The notes below the pieces were generated by a model. The model was not told where the DNA came from, ran no database searches, and saw only the letters and a list, made by a program, of their open reading frames with translations. Positions 45,827-56,816 of a stretch of 64,000 nt of DNA are shown here, piece after piece. The position numbers were made by a program, and so were the translations under genes. How positions within the stretch are numbered: the first letter of the stretch is position 1; the number at the start of each line of letters is the position of its first letter. This stretch comes from Cornus controversa (lineage: Eukaryota > Streptophyta > Magnoliopsida > Cornales > Cornaceae): positions 57,912,270-57,976,269 of the forward strand of contig CM048846.1 of assembly GCA_026545225.1 (NCBI GenBank). The letters run 5' to 3'.

Positions 45827-46893
45827 CCCAAATGTCTAAAATGTCCTCCAAACTCTGATCATTAAATTTCCAATATATCCTTGTTAAACCAAACACCTGA
45901 CCACACTAAACATGGAGTCTGCTCATATATATGTGTGTGTGTGTTTGCGTATATGCCCGTGCGCGTGGATGTATATAGCACCAATGGACTGCATGAGACA
46001 AGTTGTTAATTTTTTTTCTTTTCTTCAAGGGTCAACAAAAAGAGTATTTTAAAAGTTTACTTTCACTAAGGTTGAATTAGGTAAAGTAATTACAATTTCA
46101 TTGAGAATAACTATTGGGTAGCATTAAATGCATACAATGTCCTCCAAACTCTTATCATTAAATTTCCAATGTATCCTTGTTAAACCAAACACCTAACCCC
46201 ACTAAACATGGAGTCTATATATATATATATGTTTGCGTATATGCACGTGCGCGTGGATGTATATAGTACCAATGGACTGCATTAGACAAGTCAAATTTTT
46301 GTTCCTTTTCTTCATGGGTCAACAAAAGTTTTGGATGTAATCTCTTTTTATTCTTTTTCATCTTCTCAGAAAGATAAAAATAAATATAATGATCATAATT
46401 TTGTTTTATTCTATTTCTTCAAGTTTCTAAACAACTAATTAATGTTGGTAACAATTAAAAACTTTCAAGCATATAAGTTGTTCGATTCAATGCCTAACAA
46501 GCATCTTTTCAATCTTCAAAATTACATGTACCCACCCATCTGATCATTAATCGTGAGACTTTATGATAGGCGTAAAGAAATATTGAAATTTTAATATATC
46601 GCTCGATCATTTTCACTATGGATATAATTTTCGCTATTGAATTAGTGCATCAATGAGGTTTAACCAATTTAGATGGAGAAGAGAAATATGGTTTACAAAG
46701 AGATAAAGTAGTGGGTAATCGTGTGCAAGTGTGAAGGACGAAAGATAGAAGATGAGGCTTGTCATCAGTGGAGATGATAAGGCGTGAGAAGATGGGTACA
46801 AAGGACTCCATGTTCAGTGGAAGTTAGGTATTTGATTTAATAGGGATAGTTTGGTAATTTTAAGATAAGAGTTTAGAGGGCATTTTGGACATG
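45827..46893. mobile_element. Mutator-like non-autonomous element
   Basis: The left end (45832-45915) and right end (46787-46893) are imperfect inverted copies about 90 bp long. Both carry aaatgtccaaaatg-type ends and ccatgttcagtg / cactaaacatgg. The flanks aaattctgc (45818-45826) and aaatactgc (46894-46902) form a 9-bp duplication with one mismatch. A second direct copy of the left terminal region, about 185 bp, lies inside at 46137-46325. No transposase frame. Confidence 0.65.
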
Positions 46894-46902
46894 AAATACT
46901 GC

Positions 46903-47277
46903 TGTAGACTGATTCTCAATGTATTTGTAATTATTTTGCCCAACTCAAGTGAAGTGAAAAGCAGACATTTAAAATACACAACTTTGTTATATAGGGGCTC
47001 CTAATTCAACATAATTGTAGTTTTCCCTGAAAAGAAATTCAGTATATTACAGTTCCTTGCAAAATAATTCTGCCTATTTGGAAGTCATGATCTGTACTTT
47101 TTTACTCTATTTTCTTCATCATCTTTTTCCTTCTCCCAACTTTTAGTACCAGAGAAGATACAACTTTGTCCAAAATAGGGCAAGATCTACATAATTATTA
47201 CACAACTATTTTCTTCCAGTTTTCTCTTTCCTTCATTTCTTATCAAAGAAACCTGACTGCTTGTTTTTTATTCTTTT
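46903..47277. other. spacer, no gene seen
   Basis: AT-rich with pyrimidine-rich runs; nothing supportable. Confidence 0.35.
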
Positions 47278-47385
47278 GGGTAGGTAAATATTAACACACA
47301 CCCACAAATGCCCACTATGGGGCTCAAACCCCTCACCTCTCTGAGGGAGGAGTGGTTATACCAACTGAGCTAATGGCCCCGCGCA
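47278..47385 (-). mobile_element. tRNA-derived SINE-like element
   Basis: On the minus strand the head reads ggggccattagctcagttgg, with an A box (tagctcagttgg, 47361-47372) and a B box (ggtttgagcccc, 47319-47330) about 31 bp apart, the RNA polymerase III promoter pattern. The acceptor ends do not pair, so it is not a functional tRNA gene. A run of 14 G (plus strand, 47386-47399) abuts the head. Confidence 0.65.
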
Positions 47386-47983
47386 GGGGGGGGGGGGGGT
47401 TTGTTGTATGTATGACTGACTGTTAATTCAACTAAATATTAACTCAAAATATCAAACATATATAGGGATCTCATTCATCTGCTGTAGTTTAAATCTTTAA
47501 CTAGGAGCAAAAGAAAGTTAGAGTCTCCAGAACAATGGGATTTATAAGCAATGTTCATTTCATTCCACTCTTTTTGTCCATTTCATTCCACTCTTTTTAG
47601 ACCAAATAATGCAGATGGCAACTCCTGCATTAGAGCATCAGCTTGTGCTGCGTTTCGTATATCTACTGCATTTATTGTCTTCAAATCCCATAGATAAGGG
47701 GAGACATATAACAATTTTTTAACAGTTAGAAAGTTTTAGCTGTCTAATTTTGTGAATGTAAGTTTCACTTAAATTAACATCATCCCATCCCAAGCACAAT
47801 GTAAAGCATATGCATTAGAAATAGTAACTTTTCTGGAAGCACTGTCATCTAGCCAGACAGAATAATGTTGAAACAGTGATTATGGCACGTGCATTTCGAG
47901 AATAATGGTATGTAACAATGCTATATACCATTATATGCAAGAACTTACAAGGAACTTTTTTCTGGGCAAACAAGCAATGTTCA

Positions 47984-48112
47984 TTAGTAAAAGCACCCAG
48001 CACTTTTCTTCTTTGGGGCAATTGAGCATATCTCATCTATGAGCTGTCCCCATTCCATACTTTGGTGAAAAGCCAAGTCTTCTTGGAATTCTTTCTTCTT
48101 TTTTCTTTTCAT
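47984..48112 (-). CDS. possible last exon of the minus-strand cellular gene
   Basis: The minus strand reads in part MKRKKKEFQEDLAFHQSMEW, then GQLIDEICSIAPKKKSAGCF, and ends in a TAA at 47984-47986. The frame is open upstream to about 48140, where a possible acceptor (ctag) occurs; the start shown is the first in-frame ATG. The residues look like a genuine charged C-terminus. I do not recognise the protein. It may belong to the gene whose exons lie at 56735-58092 or to another gene with the exon at 48596-48646; phase cannot be traced across the gap. Confidence 0.35.
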   Translation of the reverse strand: MKRKKKKEFQEDLAFHQSMEWGQLIDEICSIAPKKKSAGCFY

Positions 48113-48595
48113 GTCATGAAACACAAATTGAGTAGCTAGTAAAAGAAGGCACTAAATTGATATTTACACAAGAAAGAATATCTTTCATCTTTTGATTCAT
48201 TTACGGTAATACAAAGAACATGTTCCACAGCCCAAGATGCAATTAATTATAACTTTGAAAATCCATGAGTAACTGGCAAACATAGAGAACCAAAAACATC
48301 TGGTACAAGGAACAGCGAATTTGAGAAATTCTTTTGCTATTTTTGAATTTGAACTTAGTAATTGAGGCAACCAATGAAGATGAATATAGCTGCTAAAACT
48401 TCTGAATTGAGGTTCCCTTTATTTTTCTTTTTTTTCAAAAAACAATTCATTTCATTTTTTTCCCTCACATAACAATAGTAGGAAACTAAGCATGCCTCTT
48501 TTATTGGAAAGGTTGAAAAAAAAACTTGGAGTAGATAGGTGCCATCAACACTTTCATCCAAAGGAATGAGAATATAAATCAAAAGTAAATCATAC

Positions 48596-48646
48596 CTGCC
48601 ACAAACAACTGCAATCTGAAAGTTTCTACTTGAGAAGCTTCATACC
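48596..48646 (-). CDS. possible 51-bp internal exon
   Basis: The minus strand has a tight acceptor and donor: ctgtgcag before and gtatga after. The enclosed 51 bases are open in only one frame, YEASQVETFRLQLFVAG, entering and leaving in phase 1. A short exon divisible by three with canonical borders is typical for plant genes. The protein family is not recognised. It cannot follow the exon at 56735 directly (phase 0), so if it is the same gene, exons between them are missing from my reading or were lost. Confidence 0.4.
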
Positions 48647-49364
48647 CTGCACAGTTTCATTAAAACTTCAACTGTAATACTTCCAACCATATATTTGCTT
48701 ACACAAGGCAAAATAATAATTTGTATGGAAATAAAACAATATCATATCTGATTCAGATCTTAATATAATATTACCTATCTCTAGTATAACGTACAAATGG
48801 AATAAAAAGGACAATGGCAAATCCTTTAAATATTCCTTCATCACTTTATTTATTTATTCCGGAAAGTCATAGAAGCATCAGTCATGGTACCAAGAAACAA
48901 AAGAAAAGACAATTGAATGTTGAATCCCTGCCTCCAGGGAACTAATATATCAACAACTTCATGCATTTGGTAACCAATGTACCAATACGTACCAGATCTA
49001 GTAATTAACTGCCACCTTTGACTCACCGTCAATTAAGAAGTTTTGGACTCTTAAATCCATTGCTTCCGTGGACCTTCTAAAAGAGAAAAGACCTTGTCTT
49101 TAATGGAAAACCCTGTGCCCACAACGACCTTTAGAAATGCCTCTTATTCCAGTAATATTAATGCTTCTAAGAGCACTATGATTAGAATTGAGTTTTGTTC
49201 TAGCCACCAAAGGAAAGCGATAAAACGACTTACTGATCTTCCTAGAACAAGTGACCTCTTTCAAATCAAGCAAAATTAAACTTAAGGAGGGATTCTAAAT
49301 TCATTAAGAACTAAGGCCCAATAAAAGGTTGAAAAGTGAACTTCCCATAAAAACTTTAACTCAA

Positions 49365-49470
49365 TTCAGCTCAACTCAACAAAGCTTTTTCTGCCAAATA
49401 TTTGGGGTCGGTTACAAAATTTTGTTTCATCATTCCACTTTATCTAGGTCATACATCTATTAGGTCAATA
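49365..49470 (-). mobile_element. 3' tail of an RTE/SINE-type element
   Basis: The plus strand holds atttggggtcggttacaaa and catcattccactttatctag. The opposite strand can be read as DKVEW.N...PTPNIWQ, a decayed form of the repeated tail seen widely in plant genomes next to RTE-type retroelements. No complete element. Confidence 0.4.
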
Positions 49471-49476
49471 AGACTT

Positions 49477-49824
49477 GGGCTATGTTACATACTTACATGG
49501 ACTCTTCAAAAGTAGGTGAAGTACCCGTGTCCGACATACAATACTTGGACATGGGTACAACATATGTATCCAATACTTTTGGTTGGACATGCTCCTAAAA
49601 AACATGTCTTGTGATTCAATTTTATTATATTATTGCTTCAAAACAAGTGTAATGCCTATATTGAACACTATAATATCTAAAGACATTATTTTACTCTAGA
49701 AATAAAATAAAAACAATAAATAATATGAATATTTAGCAGTGTCCTTATGTTTGAGGACTTGATACGTCCAACGCGTGGATACATACCCGCACCCAACACA
49801 TGTACCCGAGCCCATGTAACATAG
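49477..49824. mobile_element. MITE with gactt target duplication
   Basis: The ends gggctatgttacat and atgtaacatag are inverted. gactt flanks both sides (49472-49476 and 49825-49829). Internal segments such as gaagtacccgtgtccgacat and cgcacccaacacatg also pair across the element. No coding capacity. Confidence 0.65.
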
Positions 49825-49829
49825 GACTT

Positions 49830-50232
49830 AGGTTGGCAAATTTCATAAATCAAAACTGGAGTCTGTAACTTTTGTTTGAATTTCTAGCTTAGATTAGAAA
49901 TTTTCAGAAGTTAGTTAGGGTTAGTTATTACCTCCCAAGGTCGAAGAAAAGTAATGCTCTACATTCAAGGGTATTTCAATAACCTTCATCTACAAGAGTA
50001 TTAAGGTAAATTAACACATTGATGCACTCACCAAATTAGAGTTCATGCACGCAAAATTAGGGTTTCAATTTGTTGCTTGATTTTAATTTGTTTTGATTCC
50101 CTAAATCATTCAAATCATGCATCAAATGAGTTTTTGGAAACTTCCTATGTGAAATTTTTCTAGGTATTGAACTGCAGTAGACGTCAATCATTAGAGTATA
50201 CAAACCCTATTATCTCTATACTACTAGGTTGC

Positions 50233-50271
<39 letters not shown>

Positions 50272-51425
50272 AGTGAGTTTATGGTTTGGAAAATTACATT
50301 AAATGGTTAGATATTTATTTAATTGTTAACAAGCTATAATAATACTTAATAATTAAGGTTGTTGATATTGTTGATTGGTCAGAGGCGTAGTTTGGGACTA
50401 ACCTTATGACGACTTTGTAAGGCATGGTCCAAGACCTGCCTATTTAGGAGTGCATGATCAAACATTGTTGAAACTATTAATATGCCACTTGGCTGAGCAT
50501 GCTTTATTGATGTAGACATGGTTCGAGGCCATATGAGTGAGTAAACATATTAACCTAGACACATGTGTTTTCGATAGTCTAAGATTATGTGATTCACACT
50601 TTGTTTGGAGTATGGGAGTGTATGATCTATGCTTAGTATGGGAATATATGCATTCATACTCATGGTTTGAAGAGTAAGAGCATGGGAGTGAATGATCCTA
50701 TGCTCGTGACTTTAAGAGTGAGCTACTTTCACTTGTTGAGCTTGGGGCTCATAATTAATAAAGTGAAACCTAATAAATGTTAATCAAGAAGATTAACTAC
50801 TTAATAGATAAGGAAGATAATGTGCATAATAACTAAAAGCCTAATTAAATTTAATTGAGATGGTTAACTCATTTACTCGTTAAGATTAACAAAGTGGATG
50901 TAAGTCATATAGAATTGGCATTAAGTATGTTAATTAATGAGATATTAATTATTATATGAGATTAAATATTTTGATTTATGAGATATTAATTATCTATTGT
51001 TGAGATAGGATTAAAATGATTAATGTACTTAATGTGAGTTGCTATTATATGAGAATATAAGGCAAGATTAATTTGTTGAGCAATAATCTTGCTTAGCTTG
51101 TGAGCTTACTCCAATACTATGTTTTAGGTCCACGTTGATTTGGTACATGATGGAGGCACATTATAGAGTATAGATTATTTAGTTAATTTGTAATTTCAAA
51201 TCATTTTCTAGCATGAGTGACTCGTATAGTGATGATAGTCATGTAATAATTGAAGTTAGATTTTATTGGATTTATTTGTGTACTCCATTCTATAGATTAT
51301 CGTTATTAGTTGGTGGAAAAGTTTTTTTGATGTTGGATTGAAGTCACACTAAATTTAAGTATTGGACTAGATGCTCCCGTATTTAAATTTGGGGGTGAGT
51401 CAAGAGGATAGGGAAGTAATGAGGT
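49830..51425. other. 1.6 kb without recognisable gene
   Basis: Contains a (CT)n/(AT)n microsatellite near 50227-50271 and repetitive short phrases around 50570-50720 (several variants of gtatgggagtg...tgatc). No frame or element end is supported. Confidence 0.35.
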
Positions 51426-51429
51426 TGTT

Positions 51430-52070
51430 TAGAGTTTCAGGAAGTGGGTTGACTGGTTGAGGGGTTTGGGTGTCGGCAGAGCTGAGGTTAGCAGGGTTAG
51501 GAGCAGTATATTAGTGGGAGGTTCAGGATATTTGAAAGACTTTATGGGATTACAATGAGACCCTCCGTTTGAAACATGGCCCATTCTTCTGTGTTGGGAT
51601 AGTTGGTGGTAGGGGGTCATGGTCATGGTTGAGTGTTTGGTGGGGCAGAATTAGGGCAGTTGGTGGAGTTATGCCCAAAAGCAACACATTTGGAGCAGAC
51701 TTTAGGTCGCCATTAATACTCAACTTTGACGTTGAGGAATTCATCTTCATCCACCTTGAGCTTGGAAGTATCAACGAGCTCCTTAGAAGCATCTATTTCA
51801 ATACATAATCTCATATAGAAGATTATTTTTCTTAATTTGGTGAGGTTGTTAGAGTGCTCCCAATGTAGATGAGCCCTTTGGTTGACTAATACCATAAGGG
51901 GACATCGTAAAGCTTCACCCATACAGGGAGAAGACTACAGGATTCTTTGGTATGTTGCATTTTGGGATACTACTTTTTAAGGATAAGATGTCTTACTGGC
52001 AAACATCCAGGTACCACAGAAATTTGTTCACAACTAGCTTGTCAATCCTATCGACCATTCTGATGCAGTC
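51430..52070 (-). pseudogene. L1-like LINE ORF1 fragment
   Basis: Minus-strand reading gives RIDKLVVNKFLWYLDVCQ (end of the DUF4283-like domain) and LCIEIDASKELVDTSKLKVD, followed by a zinc-knuckle segment readable as KVCSKCVAFGHNS near 51664-51700. This order is that of plant L1 ORF1, an RNA-binding protein. Several frameshifts and no ORF2 attached on this strand. Distinct in orientation from the LINE RT piece at 53345. Confidence 0.7.
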
Positions 52071-52087
52071 AATAGTATCATAAAAAG

Positions 52088-52455
52088 TGTCTAGTCAAAG
52101 TTTATTAAGAGTAATTATGGCATGGGAATAGTAAAAGTTGTTATTAATGCGTATCATAAAAAGTGTCTAGTCAAAGTTTATTAAGTAGTAATTATGGCGG
52201 GGTTAAAAGCCAGTCTAGAAAAGTGAAGTGTCATTAATAGTTGTATTAGGGACAACCCTCTTTATATGTTGTAACCAAGTATTAGTGAATATCATTTTGA
52301 GATATTTCAAATTATAAACTTCTCTCAAGGCTTTCCCCAGATTTTCCTTCAGAAATCTAGGCTCCGCCGTTGATTGGAGTAACTCTAGTCTTTCTTAGAG
52401 TAGTAAGAAGACTTCTGCTCATCTCTGTTTGCTTCAAGTGGTACCAGAGCCTTTC
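52088..52455 (+). repeat. LTR end and primer site of a gypsy relic
   Basis: The primer site tggtaccagagcc (about 52440-52452) lies two bases after an LTR-like end, tgtttgcttca. gag starts 24 bases later at 52476. Inside, the segment at 52074-52120 is repeated at 52151-52198 (contains gtgtctagtcaaagtttatt), a 77-bp tandem duplication. The LTR start is uncertain (tgtctagtc at 52088 or its second copy). Confidence 0.6.
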
Positions 52456-52475
52456 CTTCAGATTTGTGACCTTTT

Positions 52476-53338
52476 ATGGCTGGGCAAGAAAACAACCAAG
52501 TGGGCAACCAGGAGAATGCAGAGTCATCTCAAGCACTAAATGCTGGTAACTTGGCTACAAAAGAATATTTGGAAAACCTGCAACATCAAATTAATCAGTT
52601 GTGCAGAAGGTTAGAGCAATCTGGAGTCATTTGCCCTCCTAATCCAACCATTGAGAAACAAGGGGGGCATCAAATGAACATATATCAATGTGAAAATTGG
52701 AGTAACCAGCCAGCTGTAGAAAGATTTCAGCAACTTGCAGAAGAATTTCAGATGAAGAAGATGGAGTTTTTCCATATGCAAGGGAGCTGGTACTTAATTG
52801 TAAGAATGAGCGAGACCAAGATCCATGTATAGGTGGAAATTCCAACTTTCACTGGGGAAGCGCAGCCGGAGGAAGTCTTGGACTGGTTAAATAAAGTCGG
52901 GAGAATTTTTGAGTACCTTGATCTTTCTGACAATAAGAAGGTGAAATTAGTAGCTATTAAGATGAAGGGATATGCATCTTCTTGGTGGCAGCAAGTTCAA
53001 TTAAACAGAGTTCAATCAAGAAAGGAGTGTGTTCGAACCTGGACAAAGATGCAAAGGATGATCTGGAGCCAATTCCTTCCATTAAACTACAAAGGAATTC
53101 AATTTCAGCATTACCAATCGCTTCACTAAGGAGCCCGCTCAGTTTGGGAATACACAAATGAGTTCTATAAGATGAGAACCTGAGTACAGTTGACTGAAAT
53201 AGAAACTCAGGTCATCCATCATTATTTGATGGGATTAAGGCTAAGTATAAGAAACCTCGTGGAGTTACAACCTTGTTGGACCTTGGTAAGTGTTGTCCAA
53301 TTGGCAATGAAGGTTAAAACACAGCAAAATCAGTTCAA
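52476..53338 (+). pseudogene. gypsy gag fragment
   Basis: MAGQENNQVGNQENAESSQA opens at 52476. A segment QHQINQLCRRLEQ follows, then the capsid-type domain IPTFTGEAQPEEVLDWLNKV, YASSWWQQVQLNRVQSRKEC, VWEYTNEFYKM and VIHHYLMGLRLSIRNLVELQ. This fits plant chromovirus gag. Stops lie at 52830, 53127 and 53180. The reading frame runs at 53338 straight into a LINE RT fragment without a stop. No zinc knuckle or pol of this element remains. Confidence 0.85.
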
Positions 53339-53344
53339 CAATCA

Positions 53345-53870
53345 GCTGGAGATCTCTCATTTGTTGTTTGCAAATGACACCATTGTGTTTTGTGACGCAA
53401 ATGAGATTCAGTTGAGGTACCTTCGTTGCGTTCTAGTGTGCTTTCAGGCAATCTCTGGTCTGAAAATCAACGTGGAAAGAGCGTGTTAGTTACGGTAGGG
53501 GGAGGTCGCCAGGATTTCTGATTTGGATGACATTCTAGGGTGCAACGTTGGTTCTTTCCCTATCTTGTATTTGGGATTGTCGTTGGGGTTGCCGTCAAGG
53601 AGAGTGGGTGGTTGGGATCCTGTGGTGGAGAGGTTTGAGAGGTGGCTTTGTGGGTTGGAAGAAACAGTATCTTTCGAAGGGAGGTCGGCTCACTTTGATG
53701 AAGAGTACGTTGTTGAGTCTTCCAACGTACTTTCTTTCCCTTTTCCAAATTCCTTCTTTGGTGGGTAGGAGGATTGAGAAGCTTCAACAGAATTTCATAT
53801 GGGGTGGAGGAGGAGTTCAAGTACCATCTAGTGAGTTGGGATCAGGTTTGCCGCCCCATTCAGGTGAGTT
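53345..53870 (+). pseudogene. L1-like LINE reverse transcriptase, distal part
   Basis: Starts at EISHLLFANDTIVFCDANEI, which holds the RT catalytic motif (FANDT where FADDT is usual, so one catalytic Asp is changed). It continues with [34 protein letters not shown] and, after a frame change, [15 protein letters not shown] and [14 protein letters not shown]. This is the region after motif C, including the conserved WGG block. It is truncated at both ends and lies in the same orientation and frame as the gag fragment before it. Confidence 0.85.
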
Positions 53871-54335
53871 GGGCTCTGCGATGACAGCTGATTAGCGATG
53901 ACGATGAACTGTCAGCAAGATGATTGGTTTAGATGGTTTTAGCCAGAGTGATTATCGATGGCAAAGCTCTAGTGAATACAACTGTTGCGAGATTGTGATC
54001 GGTGGTAATGGAGGTTTTGCTTTTGGGTCTTGCAGTTAGGGTTTGAGTTTTGGCTGGGTGAACTGTGGGTTAAGTGAAGTGGATACTATGGGTATGGGTT
54101 TCGACTAGGGCTAATGAAGGTCTAGGGTTCAACAGTTTGTGCGAAGGGGTTAGAGTTTGTTTGGTTGCGGATGGTGGAAGCTGTGTTTGGTGGTATGGGT
54201 TTTGTGATACTTCTGATGGGTTTAATTAGTTGCCTTGATAATCACGTTGAATATTAAATGGGCAATGAACAGCAGACAATGGGTTTTGTGAACAGTCAAA
54301 TGTTAAAGAACTTTCGCTCTAGCTTGGATCTTTCA

Positions 54336-54726
54336 CTCTAATACCAAGTTGATGTAGAACTAGAAAGAAAGCAGGTGGTGAGAAAATAGAAGAAGAGATG
54401 AGACTAGAAGAAAGGGGTGAGGAGATAGATGAAGGGGGTGAGAGAACAAAGTCAATAGATAGGTTAAACAAATGGAGTGGTTGAGAAAAGCAAGAACAAA
54501 ACATGGGAGTAGAAGAACAGAGATAACTAGAAGAAGCAATAATCAATAATCTCCAAAAAAACTAATAAGTCCCGTTACATGAAAGCTTTTTTTACGCAAA
54601 CCCTAAAAGAAAATAAAATGAAATGAAATACCCGATAATTACTAAAACTAACATAAAATAAATACTAAAATATCCTTAACAAAATGTCCCTGCGCCTGCG
54701 CCTGCACCTGACATAGGTGCGGAACA
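54336..54726 (-). mobile_element. LTR and primer site of an antisense retroelement
   Basis: The minus strand has ttggtattagag (54336-54347), a tRNA-Met primer-site variant, next to an LTR-like end (...gttctacatca at 54350). The LTR extends right, purine-rich, to about 54726 (start uncertain). About 450 bp of non-coding leader lies on the left to about 53880. No gag or pol remains. Confidence 0.45.
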
Positions 54727-55399
54727 CCTCACGATCTCCATCAGTGAGGGAGATTAGAGATGATGAGGTAGTGCAGGAGCAAGGAAGGATAGAGGGAGGG
54801 GATCAGCCGTGGCTGAGAAGGGGGGATGGTAGAGAGGGAGAGCCATAACTATTCTACAACTTGGCATAGATTATCAATGAGTCCTTTTGTTGATCACTTC
54901 TCTGATTTTACAATTTTGTTCTTTGATAGTTTGATTAGAATATTGGCTCTGTATTCTGCATTAATGTTAGAAAGAGTTCCCATTCTTGTTTATCTTTTTT
55001 CTCCTCTATTGTTTAGTTTTTCTTCCTCTTCGAGAGTCTGAGCAAATATCATAACTTCCCCTTCCCATCTCTACTATTTTTCAGTACATTTTATGCATTT
55101 TCTGTAATTTATGTTGCTTATTTTTCTCCTATGTTTTTTGCTTTCACTTTTCTCCTCTTTTTTCAATTCTACTTGAGCTTTTTACATTCACCAAATCACT
55201 AGAACATCAACTGAAAGTTCAACTGAAAAGGATATGTCATGGACATTCTTAGTGACTTATTTTTACAAATTTCAATTATGGACAAAGGATTTATTGCTTC
55301 TCTTTATAGCAATTTTTCTTTGTTTACACAAGGGAGCTTGTTAGAAGCAAAGCATCCACACTTGTATTAGTCACTGTGTGTAGCACATTGTTTGGGCTT
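54727..55399. other. spacer, no gene seen
   Basis: A 71-codon frame at 54826-55041 is hydrophobic and low in family-like features. No splice-bounded exon or element end is convincing here. Confidence 0.35.
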
Positions 55400-55659
55400 T
55401 GTAAACATCCATCTACTCCAAAAGCTTAAGCTGTTAGAGAGGTTTTGGAGTAGGTGTAACTTAAATATATAAATCCTTCAACATGCCCCCTCACATGTGG
55501 CCTTCTTCTTTTGGTACAACATGTGTTTCAATTTTAATTATCAGGGTTTCAGTCAGGTTTGAACACAGGACCTTGCCTACTCTAATACCATATAAACAAT
55601 CATCTACAACGCTTAAGTTGTTAGAGAGGTTGTAACTTAAATATATAAATCCTTTAACG
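55400..55659 (-). mobile_element. TRIM retrotransposon
   Basis: Two direct repeats of about 70-84 bp are at 55400-55483 and 55591-55659 (tgtaaacatcc...aatccttcaaca and tataaacaatc...aatcctttaacg). On the minus strand a primer site, tggtattagag (55579-55590), adjoins the right LTR, and a polypurine tract (gtgagggggca) adjoins the left LTR. The internal region is only about 107 bp. The flanks ggctt and ggttt form a 5-bp duplication with one mismatch. Confidence 0.75.
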
Positions 55660-56211
55660 GGTTTAATGTTGGGGGCTTTGGAGGAAGAACTTCAATGAAA
55701 GGACGGAAAAAGAAAAAGAAATGTTTGGTGAATGAGATTTTTAGAAGTTTGTTTAAAACAAGAAGTCCTCCTGTAAATTAGGTTTGGTGATGACATCACA
55801 AAAACTTTTAACAACTAGAATAACTTTTAGTTGACAAAGTTATCTTTTATCCTCGGTAGTTATTTATATTGCATTCGACATAAATAAAACTCAAGTTCAT
55901 AAGTAAGCCAGATGTCGTGTGACAAAAATTAGGAAAGAAGATAAAAATGCATTTAGTCAAGTAATCATAACAAGATAAGAATTACGTATAAGACCTAACC
56001 TTTAATAGCATTTGTGAAAGTGATTGTCCTTATAGTCATTGTACCAAGTAATAGCCCATAACTGTTGACCACCATATAATCCAAAACACTCTAGGGTATT
56101 AGAGCAATAAGGCTCGTGTATTGGTACTCTTTACACCCCTTCCCCTCCTCAGAAATACCTGCTTGAGCAAGGGCTTCCCTTCCAGTTCTGATTCTCCTCC
56201 AGGGAGTTATT

Positions 56212-56232
56212 GGGGGGGGGGGGGGGGGGGGG
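56212..56232. repeat. run of 21 G
   Basis: Uninterrupted G tract in otherwise AT-rich sequence; lies within the presumed intron/flank of the minus-strand gene. Confidence 0.95.
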
Positions 56233-56734
56233 AGGGGAAGAACACTTACAGCTGTTTAAAGCACTTATAATGACCTCAAAAACCGTTTTTAGTGTAGCTT
56301 CCCCAAGCAAGTAAAGGCCGTTAAGAGAAGAGAAGTATACAATATTTTGTGACTGAACAGACTATCTCATATAACCTGTTCAAAAAGATTACTCCGTACT
56401 CTGAGGATCAAATACTTTAGAAGTTTACGCTGATCATTGCATCTTCTAATTGGAGAATAACATTCTTAATTCCTATTACCCTAGTTGGAACTACCTGCTT
56501 TCCAATTACCTCAACTAGTAATAACATCAATAAACCAATAAAGCATGATCCTTAAGCCGCATCAATAGGGAAACAAAGGTAGATGTAGACAACAAACATC
56601 GTACCAATGACAAACTTCCAATTAGGAAAAAAAATTCAAATCATCAATTATTCCCTGAGAACATATAAAACGATATGTAAATAGCAACTAATATGTACAA
56701 GTCAAGAACAAAAATGATTTTAGACGTGCTCTAC

Positions 56735-56816
56735 CTTAGATATCCTCAGCTCGTTGACCGCCATTCGAAGAGAATCATCCGACAGTATTAATCGTGACAT
56801 TGCCCCTGTGCTTAGA
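56735..56816 (-). CDS. exon of an unrecognised cellular gene (third readable exon)
   Basis: Borders are ttttgcag before (AG at 56817-56818) and gtagag after. It reads, in the phase left by the preceding exon, LSTGAMSRLILSDDSLRMAV then NELRISK, ending in phase 0. The fit of phase across the 0.9-kb intron is the strongest argument that it is real. The protein segment looks helical, with alternating charged and hydrophobic residues. The following exon was not found; sequence to the left is filled by a G tract, a TRIM and other insertions. Family not recognised. Confidence 0.65.

Noticed and set aside
47310..47381. A tRNA gene on the minus strand
   Set aside because: A and B boxes are present but the acceptor arms do not pair and the 3' part continues into element-like sequence. 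A SINE is the better reading.
48850..49032. 60-codon frame with trailing stop, considered as an exon
   Set aside because: No convincing acceptor/donor pair in a consistent phase, and no protein-like conservation pattern that I could recognise.
51569..51808. 79-codon plus-strand frame
   Set aside because: Antisense shadow of the LINE ORF1 fragment, which is read on the minus strand.
54319..54546. 75-codon serine-rich frame
   Set aside because: Reverse complement of a purine-rich LTR; no family pattern.
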